Part shown: piece after piece, positions 37,701 through 42,900 of the stretch
Numbering within the stretch: position 1 is the first letter of the stretch
Layout: each line of letters opens with the position of its first letter
Assembly (NCBI GenBank): GCA_946803715.1
Contig: CAMPET010000067.1
Coordinates: 149,596-213,595 of the forward strand
Length of the DNA stretch: 64,000 bases
Direction of reading: 5' to 3'
Origin: Beroe ovata
Lineage: Eukaryota > Ctenophora > Nuda > Beroida > Beroidae
The notes under the pieces: model-generated
The model's database searches: none
What the model was told of the DNA's origin: nothing
The model's input: the letters and a program-made list of their open reading frames with translations, nothing else
Position numbers and translations under genes: made by a program

Positions 37701-39980
37701 AAAAACTTGAGAGTAAGAAATCTTAATGCACCTTGGCTGCTTTAACCATGAGCTCTCATGGGAGCATGGAGAAATTGCCAAATTTTCAGATACCTTGGAA
37801 ACGATTGATGATCCAGAGAGCGGAGTTGATGGGTCGTCAGTACGATACCATGTGATAGATGGGCTGTCTGCCAACATGTCAAAGTATGTGGCAACACATG
37901 ACATGGTGACGGAGTTCCCCACAACTCCCACTGCTGTCTCTTGGATAGACCTCATTCCTGGGAGGGGAATGTGTGAAACGGATATTCTTTTTCAGGAAGA
38001 GTAACAACTTTACAACAAAGAGACACTAACCCAAGGGTATTTTTCAGGTAGAACGATTACAAAGACACATACCCAAGACATGGAGCAGGAAAGCGACATC
38101 TGCGCGTCCCTCATCAGTCTTGACGAGACACTTGTACCATCCCTCATCCTCAATTTCCAGCGTATCAATAACCAGTTCCTTATTCCCGTCACTGAGAGTA
38201 TGTCTGTCGTGTGTGATAACAGTGGGCAAATCCTGCTCGTCCATCTTAGCCCAGCTGATCTCCTCGGGTTGGGGCATGGGGTTTCCGTCCACTGTTACAC
38301 TGAATGTAACGCTCTGTCCCACAGCCTTGGAGTTGATCAGTCCAGATACTCGTTCCACACTCGGCTCGACTGTGATGTATTGTAATGTGATATTTCCCAG
38401 AATTGAGTGAAATCGAGATTGTTTCGATGAGTACTCGAATTCTTTCCATGTTGTGAGTGAAGTGACGTATCTGACGGTGAATGGGTGTGTGCAGATGAGT
38501 TCCCAGATTCCTTCGCATCCTCTACGAACAATTGAGATGTTGAACTAACGGTTTGTGAAAATAGTGCTGAACAAAAAGTCCCCATATAAAAATACTCACA
38601 GACAACACGAAGCTCCATAGAGACAGATTTCACAACGTCATTTACTTTAGCCATACAGTAGTAAGTCCCCGCATCCCCAAACTCCAGGTTGGAAATCCGG
38701 AGACGGGACTCGTTGGTGGAAGAGTCGTATAATATTACCACTCTGTCAACAGGCAAGTTGCTGCTCATCTTGAGCCAAGTAATATCATCTGAGAGGTGAG
38801 CCAGTTAACTTGGCGTTCCAAGAGGGTGAATCGTTCATTTTTCACGAATTTTACGATTTAATAAGTGGAGGTAATTTCTATCGCGTGTCATTTTCACACC
38901 TGCAGTTGGTCGAGGGTCGCCCCTAACAGTAGCATACATCGTGACTGCTTTGCCAACGAATCCGATTAACTCGTAGGTGTTGGCCGTCACAAACAAATCC
39001 GCTGAAATGATGTCAGAATTAGGTGAGATAACACGAGTAGCTGAGCTGTTGCGATAGCAACGTGAGTAGCTGTAAAGTTGTCCTAGCAACTACAGCATCA
39101 CAACCATGTTGCTGAACAGTTGTTCTTGTAACCATAGCAACATTTACCAGGTTCAAGTGTTGGATCAGGGGGTGGATCAACTGCGATTTCAGTGAGACAG
39201 GCAGAGGCGCATGGTTTTAGGAATGTGCATCTAATATGACAGGGAAGATGGTCCTGGGAATCAAGGCAAGATGGAGCAAGAATCAGTGCAAGGAGCGACA
39301 GAGCGAGCATAGTTGTGAAATGTGAGGGGTAAATTAGGAGTCTGGGCTATCGATAGAGTAGGATTCCAGGTTCTCTCTCTTCGCGGTTTGACTCTTGGGC
39401 TCAAGGCATGTCAAGAAACATGTGTAAATGCGCGAAAAGATCGTCAACCAACATATATTCAGAATCACAGGGAAATGGTGTAGATCCTGTTCACTCACGA
39501 CATCACATTAATCTGATCACGTGACCCTCTCTGAACCACCTATCAGACACATGTGACAGCGAGAGAGCTCAATATGAGATGAAAGTTCTAGGCGGGGGGT
39601 ATCAGCTCTAGCTGGGATTAATACATAATATGGTGTTGTCAGTAAGGGGTAAACGGTAGTCATAGTAACGCGAGATTTACCATCGCCTCTGAGTTTTTTG
39701 GTCAACATGTATCAAGTATTTAACGAGCGGTGGGGAGGATTATAGTTGCTGTTCACAATCATCTGAGAATGATCACGGGACACATTCTCACCACAGATTC
39801 TCATCTGATAACACCACCTTACAGAATCGCAAAATCATCGATGTTTAACAATAAAGGACTATTCTACTCCAAATTCCAACTTTCATTTTGAATTTTCAAG
39901 GAAAGAAACATGAGCTTACCTGCCGATGCCCCCATACAAAGGGAGAGTAGTAATAAAAATCTGTTGAGTAGTAGATTCAT
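3577..39980 (-). CDS. Giant type I membrane receptor made of tandem Ig domains (whole gene model)
   Basis: I rebuilt this gene from splice sites and reading phase. It runs from a signal-peptide exon (39980-39920) through 33 assembled Ig domains to a transmembrane exon (8351-8223) and a tail ending at a TGA at 3577. Most Ig units are coded by two exons with phase-1 introns at the domain edges. The middle intron may be phase 0, 1 or 2. Each domain shows the Cys...Trp...(D/E)xxxYxC pattern of I-set or V-set folds. No FN3, EGF or enzyme domain is visible. Six exons around 16979-19541 duplicate 14310-16899, apparently an assembly overlap. Merged, the CDS is 62 exons and 9072 nt (3023 residues plus stop), an exact multiple of three with matching phases throughout. 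Expected location is the plasma membrane, for cell-surface adhesion or recognition; ligand and orthologue are unknown. Individual exons are listed below, numbered 1-68 from the 5' end. No transcript was available to confirm the joins. Confidence 0.85.
3766..3890. repeat. Minisatellite in the last Ig receptor intron
   Basis: About seven head-to-tail units of roughly 17 bases, consensus AAGGTGAGGTGGTCAAC, between exons 67 and 68. Confidence 0.9.
4243..4395 (-). CDS. Ig receptor exon 67: proline-rich tail with IYDCEA
   Basis: One hundred and fifty-three nt, phase 1 at both ends. Contains LPALAPTGNLPPLPRD followed at once by IYDCEA, echoing the IYDNEA of exon 64. The GTTGGG donor is weak. Another acceptor 5 nt downstream would change frame and give a different short end. 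Confidence 0.62.
4633..4751 (-). CDS. Ig receptor exon 66: acidic then proline-rich tail segment
   Basis: One hundred and nineteen nt (1+117+1). It begins IECDDDIPTVEPPVD and ends KELPPLKKLPS, giving short PxxP-like stretches. Flanked by a CTACAG acceptor and a GTACGA donor. Confidence 0.7.
5184..5237 (-). CDS. Ig receptor exon 65: acidic tail segment
   Basis: Fifty-four nt, phase 2 at both ends, coding for SIFGDVKSCEDDDMDYE. The phase matches exons 64 and 66 exactly. The intron to exon 64 is 2.8 kb (5238-8062). Confidence 0.65.
6631..7010 (+). pseudogene. Possible decayed GPCR fragment (TM5-TM7 like)
   Basis: In one plus-strand frame a hydrophobic stretch (LALIVLFLTFV) is followed by a basic loop, two adjacent stops (TAA 6766-6768, TGA 6769-6771), a TM6-like helix (TAVFYVVSLVIGEMI) and a TM7-like helix. 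The TM7-like helix has INPVSH, then Phe at the spacing of NPxxY-x6-F. It lies in the Ig receptor intron 5238-8062. The resemblance is by eye only and could be chance. Confidence 0.3.
7963..8038. repeat. 20-base tandem repeat next to exon 64
   Basis: Three to four units of GTGCTGCGCGTCTTACACAC, the last diverged. Confidence 0.9.
8063..8126 (-). CDS. Ig receptor exon 64: juxtamembrane tail with IYDNEA
   Basis: Sixty-four nt from a CCGCAG acceptor to a GTAAGT donor (phase 1 in, phase 2 out). It is acidic (SPEEDVE) and ends in HIYDNEA. Tyr-Asp-Asn fits the YxN pattern bound by Grb2-type SH2 domains; that function is inferred. An in-frame TAA at 8061-8059 overlaps the donor, so unspliced RNA would stop here. 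Confidence 0.72.
8223..8351 (-). CDS. Ig receptor exon 63: transmembrane helix and stop-transfer anchor
   Basis: Codes for an uncharged segment of about 25 residues (SASSLLVFIIAVCVAVMLFA) followed by YRRRKRKR, the classic type I stop-transfer arrangement. The donor GTGAGT lies at 8222. Reading on through the following intron stays in frame until a TGA at 8163-8161. Confidence 0.85.
8447..9324 (-). CDS. Ig receptor exons 61-62: Ig domain 33, membrane-proximal
   Basis: Exon 61 is 9324-9182 (IELLCQATG, ITWRRSG) and exon 62 is 8591-8447 (SDEGVYSCVA), joined in phase 0. This is a textbook I-set domain. The intron is filled with GATGACACAC and GGAGTAGGGAGTT tandem repeats. Confidence 0.87.
9060..9175. 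repeat. GATGACACAC tandem repeat
   Basis: Degenerate units of about 20 bases (GATGACTGATGACACAC) immediately 3' of exon 61 on the coding strand. Confidence 0.85.
9340..9592. repeat. Purine-rich minisatellite
   Basis: Repeated GTGGAGTAGGGAGTTAT units with variable spacing, upstream of exon 61. On the coding strand it is strongly pyrimidine-rich. Confidence 0.85.
10180..12994 (-). CDS. Ig receptor exons 59-60: Ig domain 32, split by a 2.5-kb intron holding a GPCR gene
   Basis: Exon 59 is 12994-12849 (VQFTCIVDR, VSWYKGDT) and exon 60 is 10324-10180 (DMGDYYCKA), joined in phase 0. The intron 10325-12848 contains a complete opposite-strand GPCR gene (11058-12582). Confidence 0.85.
11058..12582 (+). 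CDS. Class A (rhodopsin-type) GPCR, six exons, nested antisense in the Ig receptor intron
   Basis: Exons: 11058-11120, 11247-11384, 11472-11572, 11760-11903, 12005-12189, 12293-12582; 921 nt, 306 residues, phases consistent. Class A landmarks are all in place: TM1 Asn in FITNSVIV; TM2 Asp in LLLLDG; TM3 Cys exactly 25 residues before the Arg of MDRYVAIKYPL; TM4 Trp in ITTTWLF; a Cys in extracellular loop 2 (KRCEFN); TM5 Pro in YYFVPF; TM6 FIAWFPYF. The TM7 NPxxY motif is altered to DSLVY. The N terminus before TM1 is nearly absent, and an in-frame stop lies just upstream of the ATG, so a 5' exon may be missing. AATAAA overlaps the stop codon. Product: a plasma-membrane receptor of unknown ligand that would couple to G proteins. 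Confidence 0.85.
13175..13572. other. CA microsatellite flanking a 328-base assembly gap
   Basis: CA runs on both sides of Ns at 13206-13533. The gap sits in the intron between exons 58 and 59, so no coding sequence need be missing. Confidence 0.9.
13577..14020 (-). CDS. Ig receptor exons 57-58: Ig domain 31
   Basis: Exon 57 is 14020-13901 (VEMECSATG, IRWDRSG) and exon 58 is 13720-13577 (DQGKIWCVA), joined in phase 1. The 3' intron opens with a long CA tract and the 328-base N gap. Confidence 0.84.
14187..14254. repeat. AACACGTGAATGTAGAA tandem repeat
   Basis: Four units of about 17 bases, each with a CACGTG hexamer, in the intron between exons 56 and 57. Confidence 0.85.
14310..14843 (-). 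CDS. Ig receptor exons 55-56: Ig domain 30
   Basis: Exon 55 is 14843-14684 (SQMNCTARG, MQWFANGT) and exon 56 is 14473-14310 (ISYLEIICRA), joined in phase 2. This is the intact version of domain 27, with a proper GTGAGT donor at 14309. Confidence 0.84.
15235..15929 (-). CDS. Ig receptor exons 53-54: Ig domain 29 (copy A, partner of 26)
   Basis: Exon 53 is 15929-15803 and exon 54 is 15386-15235, joined in phase 2. The intron holds the same minisatellite as copy B, with a different unit number and an N at 15665. Confidence 0.83.
15580..15790. repeat. G-rich minisatellite, copy A
   Basis: Units of about 24 bases around GCAAAACCCAGATAATGTCC followed by a run of Gs, between exons 53 and 54. A single N lies at 15665. 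Confidence 0.9.
16371..16899 (-). CDS. Ig receptor exons 51-52: Ig domain 28 (copy A, partner of 25)
   Basis: Exon 51 is 16899-16736 (ATLSCEVSG, SFVWEHDG) and exon 52 is 16497-16371 (DHGDYSCVP), joined in phase 0. Confidence 0.83.
16979..17501 (-). CDS. Ig receptor exons 49-50: Ig domain 27, truncated at the N (copy of domain 30)
   Basis: Exon 49 is 17501-17342 and exon 50 starts at 17131 but runs into the N at 16978, losing its last 11 bases and its donor. I see no difference from 14321-14843, 2658 bases away. With no donor the gene cannot be spliced through here as assembled. Confidence 0.7.
17893..18587 (-). CDS. Ig receptor exons 47-48: Ig domain 26 (copy B, partner of 29)
   Basis: Exon 47 is 18587-18461 (ATFTCKANA, LSWFKDG) and exon 48 is 18044-17893 (GDVASYTC), joined in phase 2. 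A G-rich minisatellite fills the intron between them. Exon 47 codes for the same peptide as exon 53 despite several silent differences. Confidence 0.83.
18250..18450. repeat. G-rich minisatellite, copy B
   Basis: Same unit as at 15580-15790 but with different unit number, order and spacer lengths. Confidence 0.9.
19026..19541 (-). CDS. Ig receptor exons 45-46: Ig domain 25 (copy B, partner of 28)
   Basis: Exon 45 is 19541-19378 (ATLSCEVSG, TFLWEQEG) and exon 46 is 19152-19026 (DHGDYSCVP), joined in phase 0. Its partner at 16899-16371 differs by six residues in the C-strand region of the first exon and only slightly elsewhere. Confidence 0.83.
19846..20286 (-). CDS. Ig receptor exons 43-44: Ig domain 24
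   Basis: Exon 43 is 20286-20161 (AVFQCQATG, VWTWKRNG) and exon 44 is 19995-19846 (TAEFTCEAE), joined in phase 1. Confidence 0.84.
20287..21926. other. Ig receptor intron (exon 42-43), 1.6 kb
   Basis: Contains CACGTG-rich sequence (20320-20400, 20680-20720), a short CA tract (20960-20975) and otherwise unremarkable DNA. Confidence 0.5.
21927..22388 (-). CDS. Ig receptor exons 41-42: Ig domain 23
   Basis: Exon 41 is 22388-22290 (VSFDCAGSG, IIWYK) and exon 42 is 22067-21927 (DDSSYSCTL). Two acceptors compete for exon 42; only the downstream CACAG at 22068 keeps frame in phase 1. Confidence 0.8.
22477..22662 (-). CDS. Ig receptor exon 40: second half of Ig domain 22
   Basis: Starts with VIAWYSGT and carries DQGDYRCQS. 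Phase 1 at both ends. Confidence 0.85.
22776..23431 (-). CDS. Ig receptor exons 37-39: Ig domain 21 and first half of Ig domain 22
   Basis: Exon 37 is 23431-23329 (VTFTCSVHG, TISWTK), exon 38 is 23148-23002 (GDAIVCRAE) and exon 39 is 22888-22776 (end of domain 21, then ATLTCNVDA). All internal joins are phase 2 except the last, which is phase 1. Confidence 0.8.
23432..24166. other. Ig receptor intron (exon 36-37) with a Ser-rich open frame
   Basis: GATGATGAATCACTTGATG-type low-complexity repeats at 23640-23740 create a 226-codon frame on the coding strand. It does not fit the gene's splice phase. Confidence 0.5.
24167..24623 (-). CDS. Ig receptor exons 35-36: Ig domain 20
   Basis: Exon 35 is 24623-24488 (ASFSCESNG, VNWYKDD) and exon 36 is 24294-24167 (DKGWYYCEF), joined in phase 2. 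Confidence 0.85.
24760..25035 (-). CDS. Ig receptor exon 34: Ig domain 19
   Basis: Single-exon Ig domain with ATISCVASG, TISWEKVG and DGGQYRC, phase 1 at both ends. Confidence 0.88.
25688..26135 (-). CDS. Ig receptor exons 32-33: Ig domain 18
   Basis: Exon 32 is 26135-25962 (ASFSCVSRG, VITWSHDG) and exon 33 is 25789-25688 (PPDVTCQIA), joined in phase 1. The F-strand Tyr is replaced by Val. Confidence 0.82.
26297..26714 (-). CDS. Ig receptor exons 30-31: Ig domain 17
   Basis: Exon 30 is 26714-26578 (LTLSCQLND, NITWFHNN) and exon 31 is 26423-26297 (DAGYYYCEG), joined in phase 0. Confidence 0.86.
26842..27541 (-). CDS. Ig receptor exons 27-29: Ig domain 16
   Basis: Exon 27 is 27541-27405 (ATSASCSAA, ending in the Trp codon, phase 2), exon 28 is 27224-27106 (D-E strands) and exon 29 is 26931-26842 (GSYKCEALW). 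This domain is split over three exons. Confidence 0.82.
27783..27937 (-). CDS. Ig receptor exon 26: core of Ig domain 15
   Basis: Contains TTLECEGNN, NITWYQDN and TTYYCKLTW in one short exon, so strands B to F of domain 15. Phase 1 in, phase 0 out; its G strand begins exon 27. Confidence 0.84.
28127..28597 (-). CDS. Ig receptor exons 24-25: Ig domain 14 and A strand of domain 15
   Basis: Exon 24 is 28597-28454 (TQLSCVADG, AFFWINV) and exon 25 is 28300-28127 (DMEVRCHVT, then HPTDKTVVI at the start of the next domain). Joined in phase 1. Confidence 0.84.
28747..29138 (-). CDS. Ig receptor exons 22-23: Ig domain 13
   Basis: Exon 22 is 29138-29028 (ASLTCSAHG, SITWLDS) and exon 23 is 28905-28747 (DTQYLCRAS), joined in phase 1. 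Confidence 0.85.
29309..29779 (-). CDS. Ig receptor exons 20-21: Ig domain 12
   Basis: Exon 20 is 29779-29641 (AEMTCQTT, ending in phase 2 inside the core Trp codon) and exon 21 is 29463-29309 (DEGDYTCTA). Confidence 0.85.
29907..30140 (-). CDS. Ig receptor exon 19: Ig domain 11
   Basis: Ig domain with LTVTCQVHD, LTWYHDN and AGEYKC. Its last (G) strand is finished by the first residues of exon 20. Confidence 0.87.
30229..30513 (-). CDS. Ig receptor exon 18: Ig domain 10
   Basis: Single-exon Ig domain with ALFSCVVRG, SITWSRDD and VGSYKC. Phase 1 at both ends. Confidence 0.88.
30618..30890 (-). CDS. Ig receptor exon 17: Ig domain 9
   Basis: Single-exon Ig domain, phase 1 to phase 1, with VTLTCVVTG, TVTWMKG and DTAQYKC. 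Confidence 0.88.
31110..32343. repeat. 545-base tandem repeat in the exon 16-17 intron
   Basis: Two adjacent units (31251-31795 and 31796-32340) differ at only a few bases. A third, internally deleted unit lies to the left (about 31110-31250). Each unit carries a 77-codon minus-strand frame of no recognised family. The remainder of the intron (32344-33690) has a TGCGTGCGTGTGTGTG tract at about 32670 and no gene. Confidence 0.9.
33255..33313. repeat. TAAATCGCTATTATCGG tandem repeat
   Basis: Three to four units of about 18 bases in the same intron. Confidence 0.85.
33691..33838 (-). CDS. Ig receptor exon 16: second half of Ig domain 8
   Basis: Exon of 148 nt with DAGLYQCVSG and a GTATTG donor, phase 0 in and phase 1 out. 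It is followed by the longest coding-strand gap in the gene, a 2.8-kb intron to exon 17. A short echo of its 3' end (CTCTGATACTGAGAGTA) recurs at about 33634-33650. Confidence 0.83.
34088..34497 (-). CDS. Ig receptor exons 14-15: end of Ig domain 7, first half of Ig domain 8
   Basis: Exon 14 is 34497-34325 (ENYYCSALW then the A strand of domain 8) and exon 15 is 34171-34088 (VTLTCVGS, LLTWLHNG). They join in phase 0. Confidence 0.83.
34626..34743. repeat. (CA)n microsatellite with an N
   Basis: CA-rich tract with CCCACC interruptions and an N at 34705. It separates exon 14 from the partial exon-13 copy. Confidence 0.9.
34744..34931 (-). pseudogene. Partial copy of exon 13, cut at the N at 34932
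   Basis: This stretch repeats 34985-35172 almost exactly; I noticed about three base differences, one changing Val to Ala. It stops abruptly at the single N while the genuine exon continues. It is best explained as an unmerged contig overlap within the flanking CA repeats, not as a real exon. Confidence 0.7.
34985..35543 (-). CDS. Ig receptor exons 12-13: Ig domain 6 and first half of Ig domain 7
   Basis: Exon 12 is 35543-35450 and ends in phase 2 inside the core Trp codon. Exon 13 is 35307-34985 (323 nt) and carries the rest of domain 6 (DTGTYTCSA), then runs on without an intron into the B and C strands of domain 7 (TTLECEARG, DVVWYNGD). This is the only exon in the model that fuses an Ig 3' half to the next 5' half at this size. 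Confidence 0.85.
35696..36080 (-). CDS. Ig receptor exons 10-11: Ig domain 5
   Basis: Exon 10 is 36080-35950 (VEISCTAIG, FWSWQD) and exon 11 is 35834-35696 (RADAGVYSC), joined in phase 0. Standard two-exon Ig unit. Confidence 0.86.
36163..36594 (-). CDS. Ig receptor exons 8-9: Ig domain 4
   Basis: Exon 8 is 36594-36509 (AVLSCVARG) and exon 9 is 36373-36163 (ASISWTHN, QRGQYEC), phase 0 between them. The split falls just before the C strand. Confidence 0.85.
36838..37539. other. Ig receptor intron (exon 7-8)
   Basis: Purine-rich, with GAGAGA runs at 36920-36960 and a GTCAGTCAGTCGG tract at 37008-37040. No exon seen. Confidence 0.5.
37540..37957 (-). CDS. Ig receptor exons 6-7: Ig domain 3
   Basis: Exon 6 is 37957-37794 (VTMSCVAT, ITWYRTDD) and exon 7 is 37675-37540 (DDGDYFC), joined in phase 0. 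All core Ig residues are present. Confidence 0.87.
38073..38369 (-). CDS. Ig receptor exon 5: Ig domain 2 (B-strand Cys missing)
   Basis: A complete Ig domain in one exon, phase 1 at both ends. It has EEISWAKM and DEGWYKC but VTFSVTV in the B strand, so this domain also lacks the first cysteine. Confidence 0.87.
38600..39001 (-). CDS. Ig receptor exons 3-4: Ig domain 1 (B-strand Cys missing)
   Basis: Exon 3 is 39001-38900 and exon 4 is 38788-38600, joined in phase 1. Exon 4 has the tryptophan (DITWLK) and the F strand (DAGTYYC). Exon 3 has VTMYATV where the first cysteine belongs, so the usual intradomain disulfide cannot form. Confidence 0.85.
39148..39180 (-). CDS. Ig receptor exon 2: short proline-rich linker
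   Basis: This 33-nt exon (2+30+1 nt) codes for VDPPPDPTLEP between the signal peptide and Ig domain 1, flanked by a CAG acceptor and a GTAAAT donor. The open frame continues upstream to an ATG at 39310. That ATG gives a second hydrophobic leader (LALSLLALILAP) and a Cys-rich stretch, so an alternative first exon 39310-39148 is possible; it also ends in phase 1. Confidence 0.6.
39920..39980 (-). CDS. Ig receptor exon 1: start codon and signal peptide
   Basis: ATG at 39980-39978 opens a 20-codon exon with an N-terminal Asn/Arg and a Leu-rich core (RFLLLLSLCMGASA), a typical secretory signal. It ends in phase 1 before GTAAGC, which fits the phase-1 start of exons 2 and 3. An alternative signal-like start lies at 39310 upstream of exon 2. 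Confidence 0.75.
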
Positions 39981-42900
39981 TCTATCTGATGACCGTCATG
40001 AAACACTGCTGACAATGAATTGTGATCAAAAAAAAGAGAGCAAAAGTCCATGAATCACGCTCGAAACTTCGGTCACAGGGGCAAAATAATCGACGTTGTG
40101 AACTATAGATTGGTTCTCAATTTGATGAATAGAGCTTCAAAAACGAATTTATGGAAACTCAAATCTTAAACTACAACTCTTATACAACAAAAGTTACAAG
40201 CGAAATGATGCATGGAAACTTTAAGTTGCACTGGACAATGATAATAAATGCACGACAGAATTTCACAAGTTTGTCGACTTCTAATTGGCAGATAGGTGAC
40301 TGGAAATCGGTTATCGGTGATAGGGGCCTAATCATAAACTTAACCAGTGTACACAACGGTGAAATTGGACATTGTACAGACCGTTTGTGGTTTGGTCAAG
40401 AAAGTGACAGTGAAACTGAATCAAAATTTTCAGAAAACTAAAACTGCTTGTGACAACTTTTAAGCACTCAAACAAACATTGCGGATAGTTCAAGAATGCA
40501 GAAGGACAAAAGAAGTTTCAAATAATTCCCGTCCCTCGGCATGGTTTCTGCCAAAAAGGAAGATAAAAAGCAAAGGAATATCAGGATGCGTGTTACACGT
40601 GACATACAATATGTGTGACAGCGCGCAAGCACACATGTACACACGTGTGTTTACTTGATGTGCAATGCATGGGTCACGTGACCAGAACGTCAGTTGTCAA
40701 TGCAAACTGTGCTCCTCTATAACAAATCGAATTCCAGAATACTGGCAGCTACACACACGGATAGTTTGTTATCATTGGTTTGTTGTCACATAAGTCATCA
40801 CTCATGATGGCACTTTATGAGGTGTAACTGATGATGAGACAATCACAAAGTTGATGGAAATTTCGTGATATCTGCTATGGAAACCTAGCTCTCGATGTGG
40901 TGCTTATCAGTATTGATTACTTGGTTTGCGATCGAATAAGGCAGTCAGAGTTTTTATATCGTAGATCGTACGATCAATGGAACAAGATCTTCGCAAAGGA
41001 GAAAGGAGAAAGGGAAAGGAGAGAGAGGAAGTCAAAGAGAGTAAAATATGGATTAACCACAGATAAAACGATTTTGGTAACAATTGCTTACGGTTAACGG
41101 CAGACGCAAGAGCCAAAAACTCACGAACAACTCAAAGTACAACGAATGTGGAACACGAAGTGTATCGAATGTATAATTGCGCGGCGCGCGCTTTTCAGTG
41201 GAAGAGGCGTGAACCAAAATTACAAACGCGCCTCTTCCACCCTGTGTACAATGTACACCGACCTCATTCCAGAACATTAAGCCCTCATTCCGGTTACGTT
41301 GCAGTTTTGCGTCGCTCGTTTCCCAATGATCCACTCGAACCTCACGGATATGGCTCAAATTCAAGTGTATAGTTTTACATCTTATTTCCATCTTATTTCT
41401 GCCCATTCTTCTCACAATAGACTATCTCCTAAGCTTCCTGCTAAACTGGCTTTATCGTCAATCGTGTTTCCACTTTAGCTTTCCCACATCATCTTTAAAG
41501 ACAAACTATAATAAATATGGCTCCTTAGCAAGCTAAACTATCTTCCATAGTTCTATTGGAGTGTCGGAGTCACATAACCTCGCTTCCATTGTCGGATTGG
41601 ATGCCTCAAATTCCCACAATCGCATATTGAATAGAATTGATGCTGCATGATTCCATCTAATCGTCCTCTATTGCCTCAATAGATGTCAAATCTGACTCCG
41701 ATAGCGCATAAGTGCAGTGTTATTTGTATTGCTTGCCATCAGCAAATCAAATGAAATGACTTTTGCATACGATGTTTCATTACATGAAACTGAATTCGCA
41801 ATATGGCAAAAAAAACTCGCATATGGACCCGACTCATAGTTAATTAAAATAGTCAAATGAAGTAGAGGGCAAATCTATGATCAATCGCACGAAAGTTATC
41901 GAAAACGACTATCAACAACGCGTTAATTATCCGTGACGAGTTTATCTGAACAACGGCAATGTACCCAACATCTATTTTGGAGAGGAGTATTTATGTAATC
42001 CGCACGATCAAGGCGTTCCCTTCGACTGGGGCGTGTGATCTTATCAGTATGTGCGATAGTGTGTGTGTGACGTACGTATGACAAGTTTTATAACGGAGCA
42101 GAGTTTTTAAAAACAACATTTTCGCTCAGTCATTGTTTCTGTGCACAGGTGCATGCGCGCTATATGCTGCACAACAAGCATACACATAGTACTATAGCTC
42201 TGTGAGAGATGGTGACTTAATGTTGTTTATGTTATATTGGGAATGTCAGTGGTATCATGATGGAGTCAGCAAACACTGGGTGTGTCAAATCCATGCCAGA
42301 ACCAGTTTTAACTACAGTTGTGAAATGTTATTAAACTGGTTTAATAAGATGGTACGCAATGATTGTCGATATGAATCATCTGTTTTCTGACGTCACTGCA
42401 ATGTTGTCTTGGTGAAACTAAAATAGTAGCGAAAAAACGTTCGAACTGTTACACAAGGCGAAGAAATCGATCCCACTTCTAGATTACAGAGGTACTATAC
42501 CAATTCCGACTTTTATACCCTCAGTACAACAGTATCCGTGACAAATTAACGCATCCAAAGATCGAGTTCGCCCAATTAGTCACTCCTAGAAACAAATTCA
42601 CTGATTCTCTCAACAGATTATTTCTCGCAGTAGAGTATATTGTGGTGAAGCACAGTGTTTGATCATATCAGTCAGATACCTATCATAGATTGTTGTTTGA
42701 TCTTGTTCAATCGATTGAGTCTATGTTCTTGACAAATTCATGCTCACTTTAGAAAATGTTATCAGCTGATCGCCAATGAGATTGAGGTCGAGGGACGGTA
42801 AAAGTTCAACTGAATAATACTAAACCATGCCAGCTGTATCAGTATGGGGAAGCGCTGTTGTCCATTCATGATTCTAAACCACACCCCCTGACTTCTAATG

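Noticed and set aside
39098-39310. Frame from 39310 as the sole first exon of the receptor
   Set aside because: Kept only as an alternative: exon 1 at 39980 is a more typical signal exon with a strong donor and correct phase.
41053-41415. 120-codon minus-strand frame between genes
   Set aside because: No recognisable motif, overlaps a GC-rich palindromic patch and opposite-strand frames of similar length.
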